DNA of 64,000 bases from Camarhynchus parvulus. Taxonomy: Eukaryota > Chordata > Aves > Passeriformes > Thraupidae. The DNA is taken from NCBI RefSeq assembly GCF_901933205.1, contig NC_044572.1, positions 74,707,465 through 74,771,464 on the forward strand, written 5' to 3'. The notes under the pieces are model-generated. The model ran no database searches and was not told the origin of the DNA. It saw only the letters and a list, made by a program, of their open reading frames with translations. A program made the translations under genes and the position numbers. Shown piece by piece: positions 36,579 to 48,585 of the stretch (the stretch's first letter is position 1; every line of letters begins with the position of its first letter).

Positions 36579-36642
36579 GAAAAAAAAAACCAAACCAAAA
36601 AACCCCAAACAACAACAACAACAAAAAGCCTGGAAAAAAAAC
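36579..36642. repeat. A/C-rich tract with CCAAA and (CAA)n units
   Basis: The plus strand is almost entirely A and C: an A run, CCAAACC words, CCCCAAA, then about five CAA units. It is the reverse-complement type of the T/G-rich tract near 11.0 kb. Confidence 0.85.
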
Positions 36643-37489
36643 CCAGTGAAAATTGTTTTTTGTCTGATCTTAGTCATCAGTGGGTTGTAGATCTGTGCCA
36701 AATACCATTGAATTTGATGAGGTGACCTGCTTAAAGGTGCCATTTTGGCATATTAGGGCATAAATTTTTGAAACAGAAGAAAACTTACGCAGATATTTAA
36801 GTAAGTATATTAACACACTTGAAATATCCAAATTTAAAAATTAAAAAAAAACGCACACTTTTATAATTGGTAAGAAAATATAGCCGAAAAAGAAATTTCC
36901 AGTAATTACTCTATGTACAATCTTACTCATCCAATGGACCTTGTTTAATTATTGCATTAATAATAAAGCTACACTTGGCTTTAATTTTTTACTTTTGCGC
37001 ATTTTGGGCAGTCAGTAATTCTACATCTGTATTAGCTGCCTAGCATACTTTTAAGAATAAAATAACCTATTGAGTACTTGGACAAAAAACCGTGTTTGCT
37101 GTTTGGTGGATCTGTTTGAATCTGGAAGATTGAGGCAGTTTTTTCACTTCTGCTATTTACTACTAACAGTCTTTGATGGATACATAAATCAGGTGACACT
37201 ATTTCAGCTTCCTAATTAGGGAACTGTTGTTATTTAGGGGGAAAGATTGTAAAAAAACCCCAGTAAATTCTTTATTTTGCATGTGTATGCATGCATTATT
37301 CACGTCTTTGATGGGAACTACTGTCAGTGCTCATACATTTAATGTAGAATTATTGTAAATAAGATTACAGGGAAAGGAAAACAAATCATGTCCTGTCGTG
37401 TATTGCAAGTTTTTTACGCAGAAATTTTCCATCTGATTTTCCTTTATGGAAGAAAAAAAATCTCAAAATTTACTACTAGAAAACCTCAC

Positions 37490-37680
37490 ATCTGTCTCAG
37501 GGAACCCCTGGTGCACAAATTGTTCAAGGGTGGGATGGTATTATTGGGGAAAAACCACTAGATGTTTGCCATGTTCTTACACTCTTCCCCCAGGCACATT
37601 TTGTTGATCGCTGGAAGAGACCCTACACTGACATAGATGGATGTTTTATTTTGACCTAACGGTGTTATCTAAAGCGAAGG
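37490..37680 (+). mobile_element. Ancient CR1-type LINE 3' end
   Basis: The sequence GATCGCTGGAAGAGACCCTA, then CATAGATGGATGTTTTATTT and TGACCTAACGGTGTTATC, resembles the 3' end shared by old sauropsid CR1 lineages, in which a word like CTAGATGGACCTTTGGTCTG precedes a GACCCAGTATGGC-type end. Upstream GGGATGGTATTATTGGGG and the run around CCATGTTCTTACACTCTTCC fit the preceding part of those elements. Divergence is high, so it is older than the other copies here. Both boundaries are approximate. Confidence 0.55.
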
Positions 37681-38459
37681 TTTCCACCATTTCCTAGGCC
37701 TCTATAAGACAATTGCTGACCTATATTATTCCAACAACCTATCCTCTGTATACACCTCAGCATGTCAGTGGCCTTCTCCAAAACTTCTCATGCTTGGATA
37801 TTTTCATGAGATTGATTTAGAAATTCCTCATGAATGAAATATGCTATAAGATCACAAGAATCTGGAAATTAGATTAATATTTTGAATAAAGTATGAATAA
37901 ATTTAAAACTAATCTAAGAAATAAAATTTATCTTCATACAATACCAAATTCTAATGAAAAATAGAAATATTAATGGAAAAATTATAACTAAAACTACTTT
38001 TTTTTTCTGGATGCAGAAGAAATTTTGAGTTGGTATTAATCTTCCCTTACAGTAGTTTGGATCAATGTCACTGGCAGCTTTTCCACTTGAAAAAGATGGA
38101 AAACTGGAAATTTCTTAACAGCTTGTTCCTCAAGCCTTCTGAAAGTAGTTTATGCTCCAACAAATAATGTGACAAAGGTAGTACTTTGGGGCCTTATGTT
38201 CAGCCAGTCCCAATTAACATTCTAATCCTATGTGATATCTAAAATTCACAAAGGTTACCCTAAGAAAGCAAACTGTTGGAGGTTTATTAGGACTAGTACA
38301 AGAAGCATTTGGAAGTATTTTAACTTGTTGGGTTGGCTGTTTGTCTGTCTTCATCTTTATGTGGACTGTTTCTTCTCTGTACACCATTATAAACCGTCTA
38401 TCTAAAGTAGGTTTATTAAGTTCACGTAAGGTTTTTTATTTTATTTTGAAATAATACAT
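37681..38459. other. AT-rich sequence, nothing recognised
   Basis: No repeat family, exon or structured RNA is seen between the ancient CR1 3' end and the candidate conserved segment at 38.47 kb. Confidence 0.5.
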
Positions 38460-38469
38460 AATAAATAAA

Positions 38470-38690
38470 AAATATTGTTGTTGCCGCCGAGGACCTCCTC
38501 ATTAACCAGAACTCAAGATGAAATTAACGGAAATGTTTCAGTGCTAATGATGTTCGGAGTCTGGTTTTTGTAATAAGAGATTAAGTATCAAATTTTGTCT
38601 GACTTCTCATGATACATGCCACTGATAATGTTCATGGATTAAGTTGGCAATGCTCTTAATTCATCCTTAGATATGTGTTGTTCAGCATAA
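38470..38690. promoter_or_regulatory. Candidate conserved non-coding segment
   Basis: In an otherwise CG-poor region this block has an unusual cluster of CG-containing words (TTGCCGCCGAGGACC, TTAACGG, GATGTTCGGAG) plus homeodomain-like TAAT sites, and no sign of a repeat. Retained CGs in AT-rich intronic DNA can indicate constraint. It is not a CpG island, since it is too short and AT-rich. The call is inference from composition only. Confidence 0.25.
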
Positions 38691-38741
38691 TTAACATTTT
38701 TTCAAATGCTGCAAATCAGCCCTAGTGAAATGAAAATAAGT

Positions 38742-38770
38742 TTTAGTGTCTACTAACAAAAGACACTAAA
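38742..38770. repeat. 9-bp inverted repeat
   Basis: TTTAGTGTC at 38,742-38,750 is complementary to GACACTAAA at 38,762-38,770, with an 11-nt loop. It is minor and could be chance. Confidence 0.5.
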
Positions 38771-39313
38771 GGTAATAAAAATGTAGAAGAACATAAATAC
38801 TATAAAAATCCCTTTAAAGAGTAAGGACATCTTTACTTTTAAAACCAAAGAAGGGCATTTTTAAAGTTAGGATTAACTTGTGCATGGTTGTCTCAATACA
38901 TTTCATTGGCAATACAATAAAAAATAAGTTAAACTTTCAAATATTCATTACTTTAATTTTGTTTGGTTCCTTGCTTATAAATGTGTGTGCCTTTCCTCTC
39001 TTCCTTCCTTCTCGAGACATCTGGATCATAGGTATTTATATGGTATCATATGGTTGAGGTGCAATGTACAGTAATGGGGTTATAAGACTATTTTGAGCTA
39101 GAAAAAAACACTAAAAAACACTAATACTATGTATTAGTAAAATACATATACATTCGCTGTTCTAGCCACACATGAAGTATATATGTCCTGCTGTAGGAAG
39201 ACATGAAAGTTGCATTAAAGAAGCATTTCTTCTCTGGTCTTATTTTCTTAATCTTGTAGTATTTTTTTGGAGATTCACTTGAGGGACTTATGAAACCACT
39301 ACAATTTATGTTC

Positions 39314-39434
39314 GAGACTGGATTAAACCAGTTCTAGTGGGAGATGTCCCTGTCCATGGCAGGGGAATTGAGACTGGATGATCTTTAAGATCCTTTCCAA
39401 CCCCTTAACATTCTATTATTCTATGCTTCTGTGA
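39314..39434 (+). mobile_element. CR1 LINE 3'-end fragment
   Basis: Only the last ~120 bp of the element remain: CTAGTGGGAGATGTCCCTGT, CCATGGCAGGGG, ACTGGATGATCTTTAAGATC, CTTTCCAACCCC, then the short tail ATTCTATTATTCTATG. The 3' tail is well preserved, so it is younger or better kept than the copy at 37.5 kb. Severe 5' truncation is normal for CR1. Confidence 0.92.
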
Positions 39435-39991
39435 AATTAAATTTTAGTATGTATGGACTTCACATGAACTGCAACAAATGCAGATTACAGTGGAAATGTA
39501 GTAACAGAGTTCACTAAAGAAGTTTTTCTGCAACTGTTTTGAATGCAAGATTGACAAAGATATTTGTAGACATCTGGACAGAGAAAAACTAAGGAACAGT
39601 AACCTTTTTTTTTTTTACACTAAAATGAAAACTAAATCTAATTATGTCCCATTAGTACTTGATTACTCACTGAGCAATTTATAATACTTTCTAAAGAAAG
39701 TATACACAATGTGAACTTACGTTAAAGGATCAAAAAATGAAGTATATACTGAATTAATCACTTAAAACTGATTCCAGATGTCTAGATGAAGAAATATCAA
39801 GATGTCTGACATAATAAAGTATTATCCCTTAAAGAAGGACTATAGATTTACACCTGATTAACAGGAGGCAATAGGCCTTGTTTTCAAAGGTAGTAAATAC
39901 TGTGGCTTCCTCCAAGGCAAAGTAGTGTTTGAATCATACTCTGTCTAGTTTTAGAACATATCACTGTAATATCTGTTTAGTTTTGTGGGTG

Positions 39992-40010
39992 TTTTTTTTT
40001 TTTTTTTTTT
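39992..40010. repeat. Poly-T run (19 T)
   Basis: This is a homopolymer, the longest in the window. No retroposed gene copy is seen next to it on the minus strand. Confidence 0.9.
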
Positions 40011-42313
40011 GGTTCTATTTTTGTCTTTTCTGGATCACTTACATTTACTATATACTATTTTAGTTATTTTTCTCTTTTGTAATCTAAACTCCATCTCCTG
40101 TGTGATATCTTCCTTAAAAGTTCAAGCTTAACAATGGAAGCTGTGGATAATGTGCTAATTGTGCTTGTTCCTTTATTATTTCTGGTTGAACTATGGCATA
40201 TGACAGGAAAGGTTAATGATACCTAACTGAAACATTGATTAAGTGCTGAAAATCATCTTTGGACTGAGATGCTCCGTCTTAAAAATCAAAAGAACAGGCT
40301 GTCATGCTGTCCTGTTCCATTCTTGTATCTGAACTATTTATTAACCCCCTAGCACTTTAAAATAAGTTATAAAAGATTGAAATTTAGATTTAAGGAAGCA
40401 AATAGAGAGTTAGCTCTCTGACACTGTGTCTGGTCCACAATCCATTTCATATGCTGCAGTCAAAAATAATTTTATGATCTCTTCAGCCAGCAGAACTGTC
40501 TGGTCTAATACTGTTATATTGCAGTTTAGCACATTTACATGCTACAGAAATTGAATTTATGTCCTTTCCAATAATCATAAATGTGATCACTTCCCCCCCC
40601 AGGATTCTGGGAAAATCATCATGAGATCTTTGACAGTAGTACTTGTTTAATAATACTTGAGTAGTACTTGTTTTTGGAAGGCAACTTATTAGTTTCATTG
40701 AAGATATCAGTGTTCATTAAAGATAAGGTGTGGTCAAAAAATTATGGCTATGTAAGTACCAGAAGAATCAAAGTAAAATGTTTTTGTTTTTTCTTTTTGC
40801 TTTGGGGTTAAATTTATGTGGAAAGATTATTTTACCATCTTTCTAATTCTTATACAGCTAACTGTGGAAAACTGATATGTGGACATGAATTTTCTAACTT
40901 AAATCTACATTTTCCAGTTTGAATTTGGATGTAGAATTTTTTAAACAAAATCTCCTGAGAAACAATAGAGACACACAGATAATTTTAGAATTTCTTTTCA
41001 GAATTTCACTGACTTGTTTTAAATTCCTTTGGTTTCTAAGGGCTGCTTGGTTAGAATTCTGTATTTTTCAGTGATTTCTTCTCCCCTGCCCATTAACATT
41101 TACTGGTTTTATATGTTCTTGATCATTTTTCTGCCTAGAATATATTCTGTAAATGAAAATGTTGAAAGGCCACAAGGATATTATTTTATCATGTAATACT
41201 CTTCCTGGTTACTGTATAATCTTTTTTTTACTATTTCAATAATTGTCTTCTCCAGTAACAGTCTCCATTTTAATGTACAGTTCCTGCTTGTCATCACATG
41301 TAGAGTATTTGATGTTTTTTGATAGGAGGTAAACTACAGGTATGTCAAATAGAATAATTTATGCTAGTTTATTAAAAGAGTTTTTTTGTGGGAGGTGGGC
41401 AAATGTATGAATAATTTCTGTTACAAAAACTTCCTAAGTCCATCATAAATCTGTGAAGAAGGCATATTCTCATACATCTTAAATAGTCAAAACCTATAGA
41501 ATATGGTTCTCTCTTAAATGACAAAAACTTATAGAGTCCCTCTCATTCTCTGCCCTACCTTGCAAAAACTAGATGGAGAGAGACTTTTTTGAACAACTTG
41601 AAGCATACTCATTGTGATAGAAACATCAAGTCTGAGATGCTGGTAGAATAGCTGGCAGTTTTTAGAAATCCTTACCACTCCAATGATTGTGTTAATCAGC
41701 AAATATCTCCCTTTTAGTGATTATTGAAATCTCAAGCTTTTTTTTTTTTTTTCCTGGAATGAGGTGACCATTATTTGTATTTTTTAGTGATATGTTTTGG
41801 TTTCTTCCAGTTATTTAAATGTTTAAAAAAACCTCCATGTTGTCCAGAAATGGCGCCACAGGGTCTTCTCTCTTTTCAATAATTATTCTGAGGTGCTTAT
41901 ACCGAATACTAAGTTCATTTGCTTCTTATCACTTCCTTACTCTTATCAAATACCAGTCATGAGCAGTACAGCTGGTTTCACTAGTATCTTTCACCAATAT
42001 TCATGAAGCTAACATTGATGTATTTTCATTTGTTTATGCTCACCTGTCTGCCTGTCAGGAAGAAGTATATTCATACAGTCTATACAAGAGCTTTTTAGTA
42101 AAATTAATGCTACGTTCAACTGGGTCTTCCACCAGGAAGGAGCGTTCCACAGGCAGTGGTGCAGCACAGAGGCTCTTTAGGATAGGAAAGAAGAATTTCT
42201 GCCTCAGCTGAGATTTTCAGAGAGCCTTCAGAAGAAAGCCTGAAGAGAAAGTATGAAATGGGAGAAAACTTCCATCACAAATAAAAATCAGCCTCAGGCT
42301 GGGCAAAACCTTG

Positions 42314-42337
42314 AGATGATTTGCTGACAAATCATCT
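42314..42337. repeat. Perfect 10-bp inverted repeat with 4-nt loop
   Basis: AGATGATTTG at 42,314-42,323 pairs fully with CAAATCATCT at 42,328-42,337, with CTGA as the loop. It lies inside an unidentified GC-balanced patch. Confidence 0.6.
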
Positions 42338-43763
42338 TCTTTCCTAGTACATGCTAATACATGAGGAATTCTCAAGAAGTAGCATGTGGAAACCTGCTCC
42401 CCAGTGCTGCAACAACCCCTTTAAAAGATGGCCACAGAAATAAGAAGGTATCTCCCATGGCTCTTGGTGCCATTGGGAGACACCAGTTGGCTGATCTGAT
42501 CTGAGTTCATACACAAACTTAATTGAAGGACTTCCTCAGATTAACTTTTATTTCCAATCAGACATCGTTCTTGATTTACAAATTCCTGGTTTTGATAGTT
42601 TGTGACAGTGCTTGGCCAGTGGATCCAGTGGCTAATTACTGCCATTATGGAAACCAGCTTGTGTTTTATTTGCAGGATACATTCAGCTAACATTAGCTTA
42701 CAGACATGGATTGCTTTTTTGTTGTTGTGTTATCATCTTTTGATAATTTTTACCTGATAGAATGCAGTACAATATTCTTTCATTGTTTAAATGGAGGAAG
42801 AAAAAGATACAAGGGTACCAGAGACCCAAGTCAGCAATAAAATAAAGCAGTAAAATAAGAAAATCTGGTACAGTAGACTATCAAATACTATGTGTGGTAA
42901 CATTTGTTTAAGATTATTTTTTCTGAATGTCCTTAATTCTAAGCACATTTTAACATTGCAGCTATAAATATGGCAGTATTAGCTAAATTTATAAGATATT
43001 TTATTGAGAAGGGTAGGGGAGGGTTAAACGACTGTCTGAAACTACTGAAAATCAAAACGAAATTTGAAAATCAAAATAGATTAACAGATTTTGTTTTGGA
43101 TTTGGGGACTATAATTTTAGTCGCATCTTGTCCTTGACTGCCGTAGACTAGAACGGTCAAAATAGAACATGTAAAGATGACATTTTTAAGGAAGCTAAAC
43201 CAAGAGAGACTCTTTGGACTTGAGGCATTGCTTCCTCTTCCCCTTCTCCAGAAACATAGGACAGAGTATCTTAATATTGGCTGGTGCTTAGGAATATAAA
43301 CAACAGATATATATTAGAAACCATCAAGATGCGAAGTTTCATTTTACATGAAAATAATCTTAGAGATTGTAAAATGCTAGCAATATTTTGTGTTCTTATC
43401 TGATGTGACATATAGTCTGACATAGAACAGGGATATTGTAAAATCAAACCCATGAAATGCTGTGTCAAGCATAAAATGAAATTCTTGAAATAATTTTAAT
43501 TTCTAAAAAATTGATGGTTTTTTTTACCAGATATAAAATTCTTCCTTTTTTCTGAAGTTGAACTTAACTGCACAACAGTTATTTCCCAAGTAGGTCATCA
43601 GTGCTTCATACTGCTACTTTATTCCCTGACTCTTCCCTCCCCAATCTCCCCAGTTAGTTACAGAGTCATTTTTCTGCATATGAAGCCACATGTAAGCTCT
43701 CTTTGGTGTTGTTCTCTGTCTAAGCTTTCTGTAATCTTAATTCATAAAATCCTCAGTGACTGT

Positions 43764-43789
43764 GCTTTGTTTGCTTTGCTTTGCTTTGC
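43764..43789. repeat. (GCTTT)n short tandem repeat
   Basis: About five units are present, the second with an extra T. It is a simple pentanucleotide repeat. Confidence 0.85.
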
Positions 43790-44939
43790 AGCTAGAGCAT
43801 CTGCCATATCCAAGTGGCCTCATGAATAAGCCAGGGACAGAAGATACTCACTCTGGTCTCTCTCTCTCAGGCTTTGGTATTCATACAGCCCTGGTTATTA
43901 TAGTTCAATCTGTTTACACTCTCTAATGAATTCATGCAAAATTCCTTTGAGATACAGAGGATGTACTGCTGTTCCCTTTTTTAAGTGGGTGTTGAAGCAC
44001 CACAAAAAAACCCTGTGATTCCTTTTGAAAAAGAATGAATTGTTTTTTCTTTTGCTTTATATGACATTCAACACTTAGATCTCTGAAGTCAAGATTCAAA
44101 TGTAACCCTGCTAATTCCAACTGATCCCTAATGACTGGCTGGGATGTTCTGTGACAGAGAAATTGATATGGCTGATGGCCCCCCATCTGGTGTGGTAAAA
44201 GCTAGTAGTCTGGATGACTTCAGCTCTGTCCCCATCAGTCTTCCTAGCTGGGACAAAATGTGAGTCATAAGCAGACAGAACTTCCTATTTGCCAAGATCT
44301 GCCCTGACTTTAAATCATAGCTTTCTAGGCTGCGTATTTCCTTATGGACACCTCTCTTGTATTTCAACCTTCATCTTCTTGATGGACTGAGATCTGGCTC
44401 TTTAATGGTGACCATAGTAATGACTGGATCATAGCCAGATTTTCTTTTCCCTATTTCCTCATTATTGTTGTTGCTCTTTTTCAGATTTTTCTAGCAATAA
44501 AAACATTAGAATCTAAGTGAAATTCTGCTCATTAGTGCATAGGTGACTTAAGGAGATGTTTTATACTCTTCAAGAGACGTTTTACTAAATCTCCTAAATT
44601 TTGCAGAGTTGAACATTGAAATCTTTAAACATCTTATATGTTTATCTTTCCCAAGATCAAATAGGAGTGTTCTATCATATTTCAAATTTGCCACCAAGAT
44701 TTTATCTTTTTCCTGTTTTATGGATCCATGCCTGAAATGCTGTACATGGAATAAAAACTACCAGTATATTCATTTGTTTTTCATTGCAAGAAAAGGATTC
44801 TTACAAGATGGGGCACTGAAAATAGATGACCCCTCTCACCAAACACAGATGTTTTGAGTCTCTGATGAGGTTCTGAAATGTAAATCTATATTTTCACCTC
44901 AATTTCACACTCCAGTTTTCCTATCACTACCTATAAAAA

Positions 44940-44995
44940 GTGAATTAGGGTGAATTAGGGTGAATTGCATTAAGAGCAATTTAGGGTGAATTGCA
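44940..44995. repeat. Short tandem repeat of GTGAATTAGG with scattered extra copy
   Basis: Two full units and a partial third run from 44,940 to about 44,967, and a further TTAGGGTGAATTGCA lies at 44,981-44,995. Each junction contains TTAGGG, but the period is 10 rather than 6, so it is not telomeric DNA. Confidence 0.8.
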
Positions 44996-47741
44996 ATTGA
45001 ATAAAAAATAGTGTGGAAATGTGAAAATATACATAGGTTTTGTAAAAATACTTCTGCTGTGAGAATCTGGTTCTTTAGCACACCTTATATATCCTCTTTA
45101 ATGCAGAGAAAAAGAAAGAAAATTTGAAGTTGTTTTAGAATGAATGGCAAATCTGAAGTTTTTGATGTTTCTTGTTTTGCAGTAAACAAAGCAAAATATA
45201 TAAACAGGATTAGTATTAATTACTTAATTTGGTTGAATTGTAACTGGTTAGTTTTTAATTTATGTAAATTCATTTATTAATCTTAACACTGAAGAACTTT
45301 CGGGGGGAATTTTTTTCAAAAAGAGATTTGCATTATTTTATATGCTTACTTCATCCTTACGCAGTACTAAGTCCTCACTTTTATTTTGATACATAAGATC
45401 TGATTTTCATTCTCACAATAATTAATTAATTTATAGCAAGAATAAGAGAAGGTAAAAAATTATTTATCTGAGTGTCTGAAGGAAACCTGAATATCTGTTT
45501 GCAGTTGGCAGAGTCCAGAGTGAAATGGTTGCTAGAGAGTTACATGGCTAAATGAGGAGATGAGAGAGTCCCGTGTGTATTGTGGGGAAAGCATGAAAGT
45601 TGCCATGGCTGGTTTAAGGCTTAGAGCCCACTTCCCTCTAAGCCTGAGGATCACATTCTTATTTTCAGTAATAACAAGGGTTCAGATATATTCAGTTTCT
45701 TTTCATGACTCTTACCCTACCTGTGAGAGTGCTCTCAAAATTTGATTTAGAATGTTCTAGTCCAATCTTTGCAGTTAAGCCAACAGTCTTCTTTAATCAT
45801 CAAATACTGCAAAGAATTATCAGATTCATGCATAATTTATAGAGAATATCATTAGTTTAGCCAGACATATCTGTTTTCCTGTAGAGGCTAATCTATCCTT
45901 TATATGAATTAAATTTTATTTCATATGAGTAATGGTTTTTGTTGCTACATAGGGACCTAGTTATTCAATTATCAAAGTTATTGAAGGAAGTATTAAGGGC
46001 CTATTTGATATGTTAAGGAAAAAGGGAAAAAAAATCAGATTGTTCTGAGTTCTAATCAGTTTCAATGCCTTGCATTTGGTAGAGTTAATACAAATAAAAC
46101 ATTGTAATGTTATGTTTTGTGCACAGGTAAAATGTCTCTTCTTGTATTTTCAATGGTTTGCCCTTTTTCAAGCTTCTGGATGAGAGCCCAAAATCTGCCA
46201 GAGGTCAGACTGGTGCAGAAGATACCAGTAGATAAAGCAGATGGATATATCTTACCTGAAATGAGGATTATCTTTCCTGTTCATGTGTGTGTATTTATCT
46301 CCACAGTCATTATAGCTACTGGTAAAAGCAATGAATCTTTTCAGAGAAAATATCTAGCTGAGAAAAAAAAGAGAGGAATGAGAAAAACCAGTGCCCCCAC
46401 ACCTGGAAATCTGCTTATATAGTTGATGTCAGAAAAACCATTTGGACATCTAAGTATGTGCTGCTTATTTAAAACAATCACTTAAAGAGTTTTACTGAAT
46501 TTAGACTTCAGAAAGGGTAAGGCATCTCTTACCTGTGGTCTTTCACTGAGTTTTAGAAAATCAAGTTTTACCAGGAAAAGGAAATGCTTTATGAAGCATT
46601 TCTGTGGAGGGTAATAATGCCAATAAGATGCTAACGTCTGTAGGACCATTATTGTCTTTGTAGATTTGGCAGAATTGTGGGTTTCTGAACAGGAAAAAAA
46701 AAAAAGTATCTATATCTATGCAAGAGCCCAGAAGAGAAAACAATACCAGATGTAATTTTGAGAAATGAGATGTGCATAAGGTCTTGGTTCACAGTGTTTG
46801 CAGATGTTGTGGCAAGGGCAAAATAAATTATTTAGGCATGTCAAGGTGAGGAGAGAATCCACATTTATATTGACATACTTGTCATAGTGGACAGAAAACC
46901 CAACAAGGGAAAAGAAGATTTCTTTTCAATGCAAAAGAGTCTAAGTATGAAAAAGAAGTACAATAATGGCTGAGGAAGGAAAAGGCACCAAAAAGAAGAA
47001 AATGCTTTTAAGTGAGTGGGGAACAGATATGAAAATACAAAATCAAAAAAGTATAAGGGTTTTTTAAATTTATAGTGGGAAACTGAAAGTATAAAATATG
47101 ATACTATGAAGAGAAAATAGGAATCTAATATGTTGAATTCAGAAGCAGAGTTAAAATACCAAGAGAAAAAACCCATAAAATTCTGTAAGTTTTAACCCTT
47201 GAATGAATACTATTAGTACTGTTACTGCTACTAAAGGTAAACTAATTTAAAAAAAATCATCCAAATCATGCATGTTCCTTATAAATTTTGAAAACAAGGA
47301 ATCTGAAATATCAGCAGACTGTAAATAGAATAGTCTTTAAAATGGGACCTGGTCAGAAAATGACAAAACCAGTTCAGGATTGTAGCATTACTCTATTAGA
47401 CTGTAGTGATCAAGAGAGTGCTAGCTATTGAGATTTCACCCACTTGATGTTTTGTCCTTTCTCGAGGACACAAGAGTGTAATTTCATTATCTCATAGTGC
47501 TGATTACTGGACTGATTAAAATTAGCGAGGATAGTCACAACTGAGACTTTTACTTCTTTAGCCTTGTATTGAGAACCTGTAAGGGTTCTCCAGGAAAATC
47601 TAAACTCAGTCTGTGTGTGGTGCAGGATTGTGAAAGCATTTGTGATGAGCTCAGGCTGCAGCTGGCAGCTTGATGTTTACTTTGAGTTTCCAGTCTTAGG
47701 TCATGTGTTTTATATGCCTCCACCTAAACTAAATGTAACTT

Positions 47742-48585
47742 ATAGAATAATAGAATATGCTGAGTTGAAAGGGGCCCACAAGGATCATCAGAGTCCAGCT
47801 TTTGGCCCTGCATAGGACCATGCCCAAGAGTTACACCATGCACCTTGGAGTATTGCCCCAAAATGCTTCCTAAACAATCATGCTTGGCGCTGCAACCACT
47901 TCCCTGGGGAGCCTGTTCCAGTGCCCAAACACTCTCTGGGTGAATATCCTGATACCCAACCTAAACCTCCCCTGACTCAGCTTCATGCCATCTTTTTTGA
48001 GTCCTGTTGTGAGTGAAGAGATCAGTGTCTTCCCCTCCTTTTCCCCTCACAAGGAAGTTGTAGGTTGCAACGATGTCTCCCCTCAGTCTCCTCTCCAGGC
48101 TGAACAGACCCAGTGCCCTCAGACACTCCTCAAACAGCCTCCTCTCTAGATCTTTCACCACTTTATTGCCCTCATTTGGATGGTCTCTAATAGTTTAATG
48201 TCTTTCTTATGTTGTGGCACCCAAAACTGCCCCCAGCACTCAAGGTGAGGCTGCCCCAGCCCAGAGCAGAGCAGGACAATCCCCTCCCTTGCCCAGCTGG
48301 TGATGCTGTGCCTGATGCACCCCAGGACAGGGTTGGCCCTCCTGGCTGCCAGGGCACTGCTGGCTCATGCAACTTTACATGGACCAGGACCCCCAGGTCC
48401 CTTTCAGCAGCTGTTTTCCAGCCTCTCATTGCCCAGTCCATATGCACAGCCAGGTGCAGAATATGGAACTTGCCCATGTTAAATTTCCTACAGCTGGTAA
48501 TTGTCCATCTGTAATTTTGTCAAGGTCTCTCTACAGGGCCTCTCTGCCCCAAGGAAGGCTTAGTGTTTCATCACATCAGCAATTG
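47742..48585 (-). mobile_element. CR1 LINE fragment (minus strand)
   Basis: It begins on the plus strand with the complement of the CR1 tail (TAGAATAATAGAAT) and then shows the reversed 3' region: GGGGAGCCTGTTCCAGTGCC, CCCCTCAGTCTCCTCTCCAG, GGCTGAACAGACCCAGTGCC, CTCAGACACTCCTCAAACAG. Minus-strand translation gives LRALGLFSLERRLRGDIVA and, further upstream, ERDLGVLV; both are recognisable blocks of the CR1 ORF2 C-terminal region, in different frames. It is about 840 bp, 5'-truncated and non-functional, and is noticeably GC-richer than its surroundings. Confidence 0.94.

Larger units (their letters stand above)
28011..37489. other. AT-rich sequence, probable intron; simple repeats only
   Basis: Apart from a 20-bp tandem duplication (29,355-29,394), a TA microsatellite (35,279-35,300) and an A/C-rich tract (36,579-36,642), I see no recognisable transposon, exon or RNA gene. 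Open frames up to about 100 codons occur on both strands but have no family resemblance and no paired splice sites. Confidence 0.5.
39435..47741. other. AT-rich sequence, probable intron; simple repeats only
   Basis: Poly-T runs lie at 39,605-39,616, 39,992-40,010 and 41,738-41,752, with a GCTTT repeat at 43,764-43,789 and a GTGAATTAGG repeat at 44,940-44,967. A more GC-balanced patch at 42,110-42,500 has no recognised identity. No exon with credible coding content or RNA gene was found. The plus-strand ORF at 46,117-46,422 has no family resemblance. Confidence 0.5.

Noticed and set aside
42110..42500. GC-balanced patch as a coding exon or CR1 copy
   Set aside because: No CR1 landmark words in order and no open frame with splice sites. 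Left as unidentified sequence within the intron-like block.
44940..44995. TTAGGG words as an interstitial telomere
   Set aside because: The repeat period is 10, with only a few copies.
46117..46422. 101-codon plus-strand open frame with an apparent hydrophobic segment
   Set aside because: No family resemblance, no GC or codon signature of coding DNA, and no paired splice sites. The chance expectation in 64 kb read in six frames covers it.
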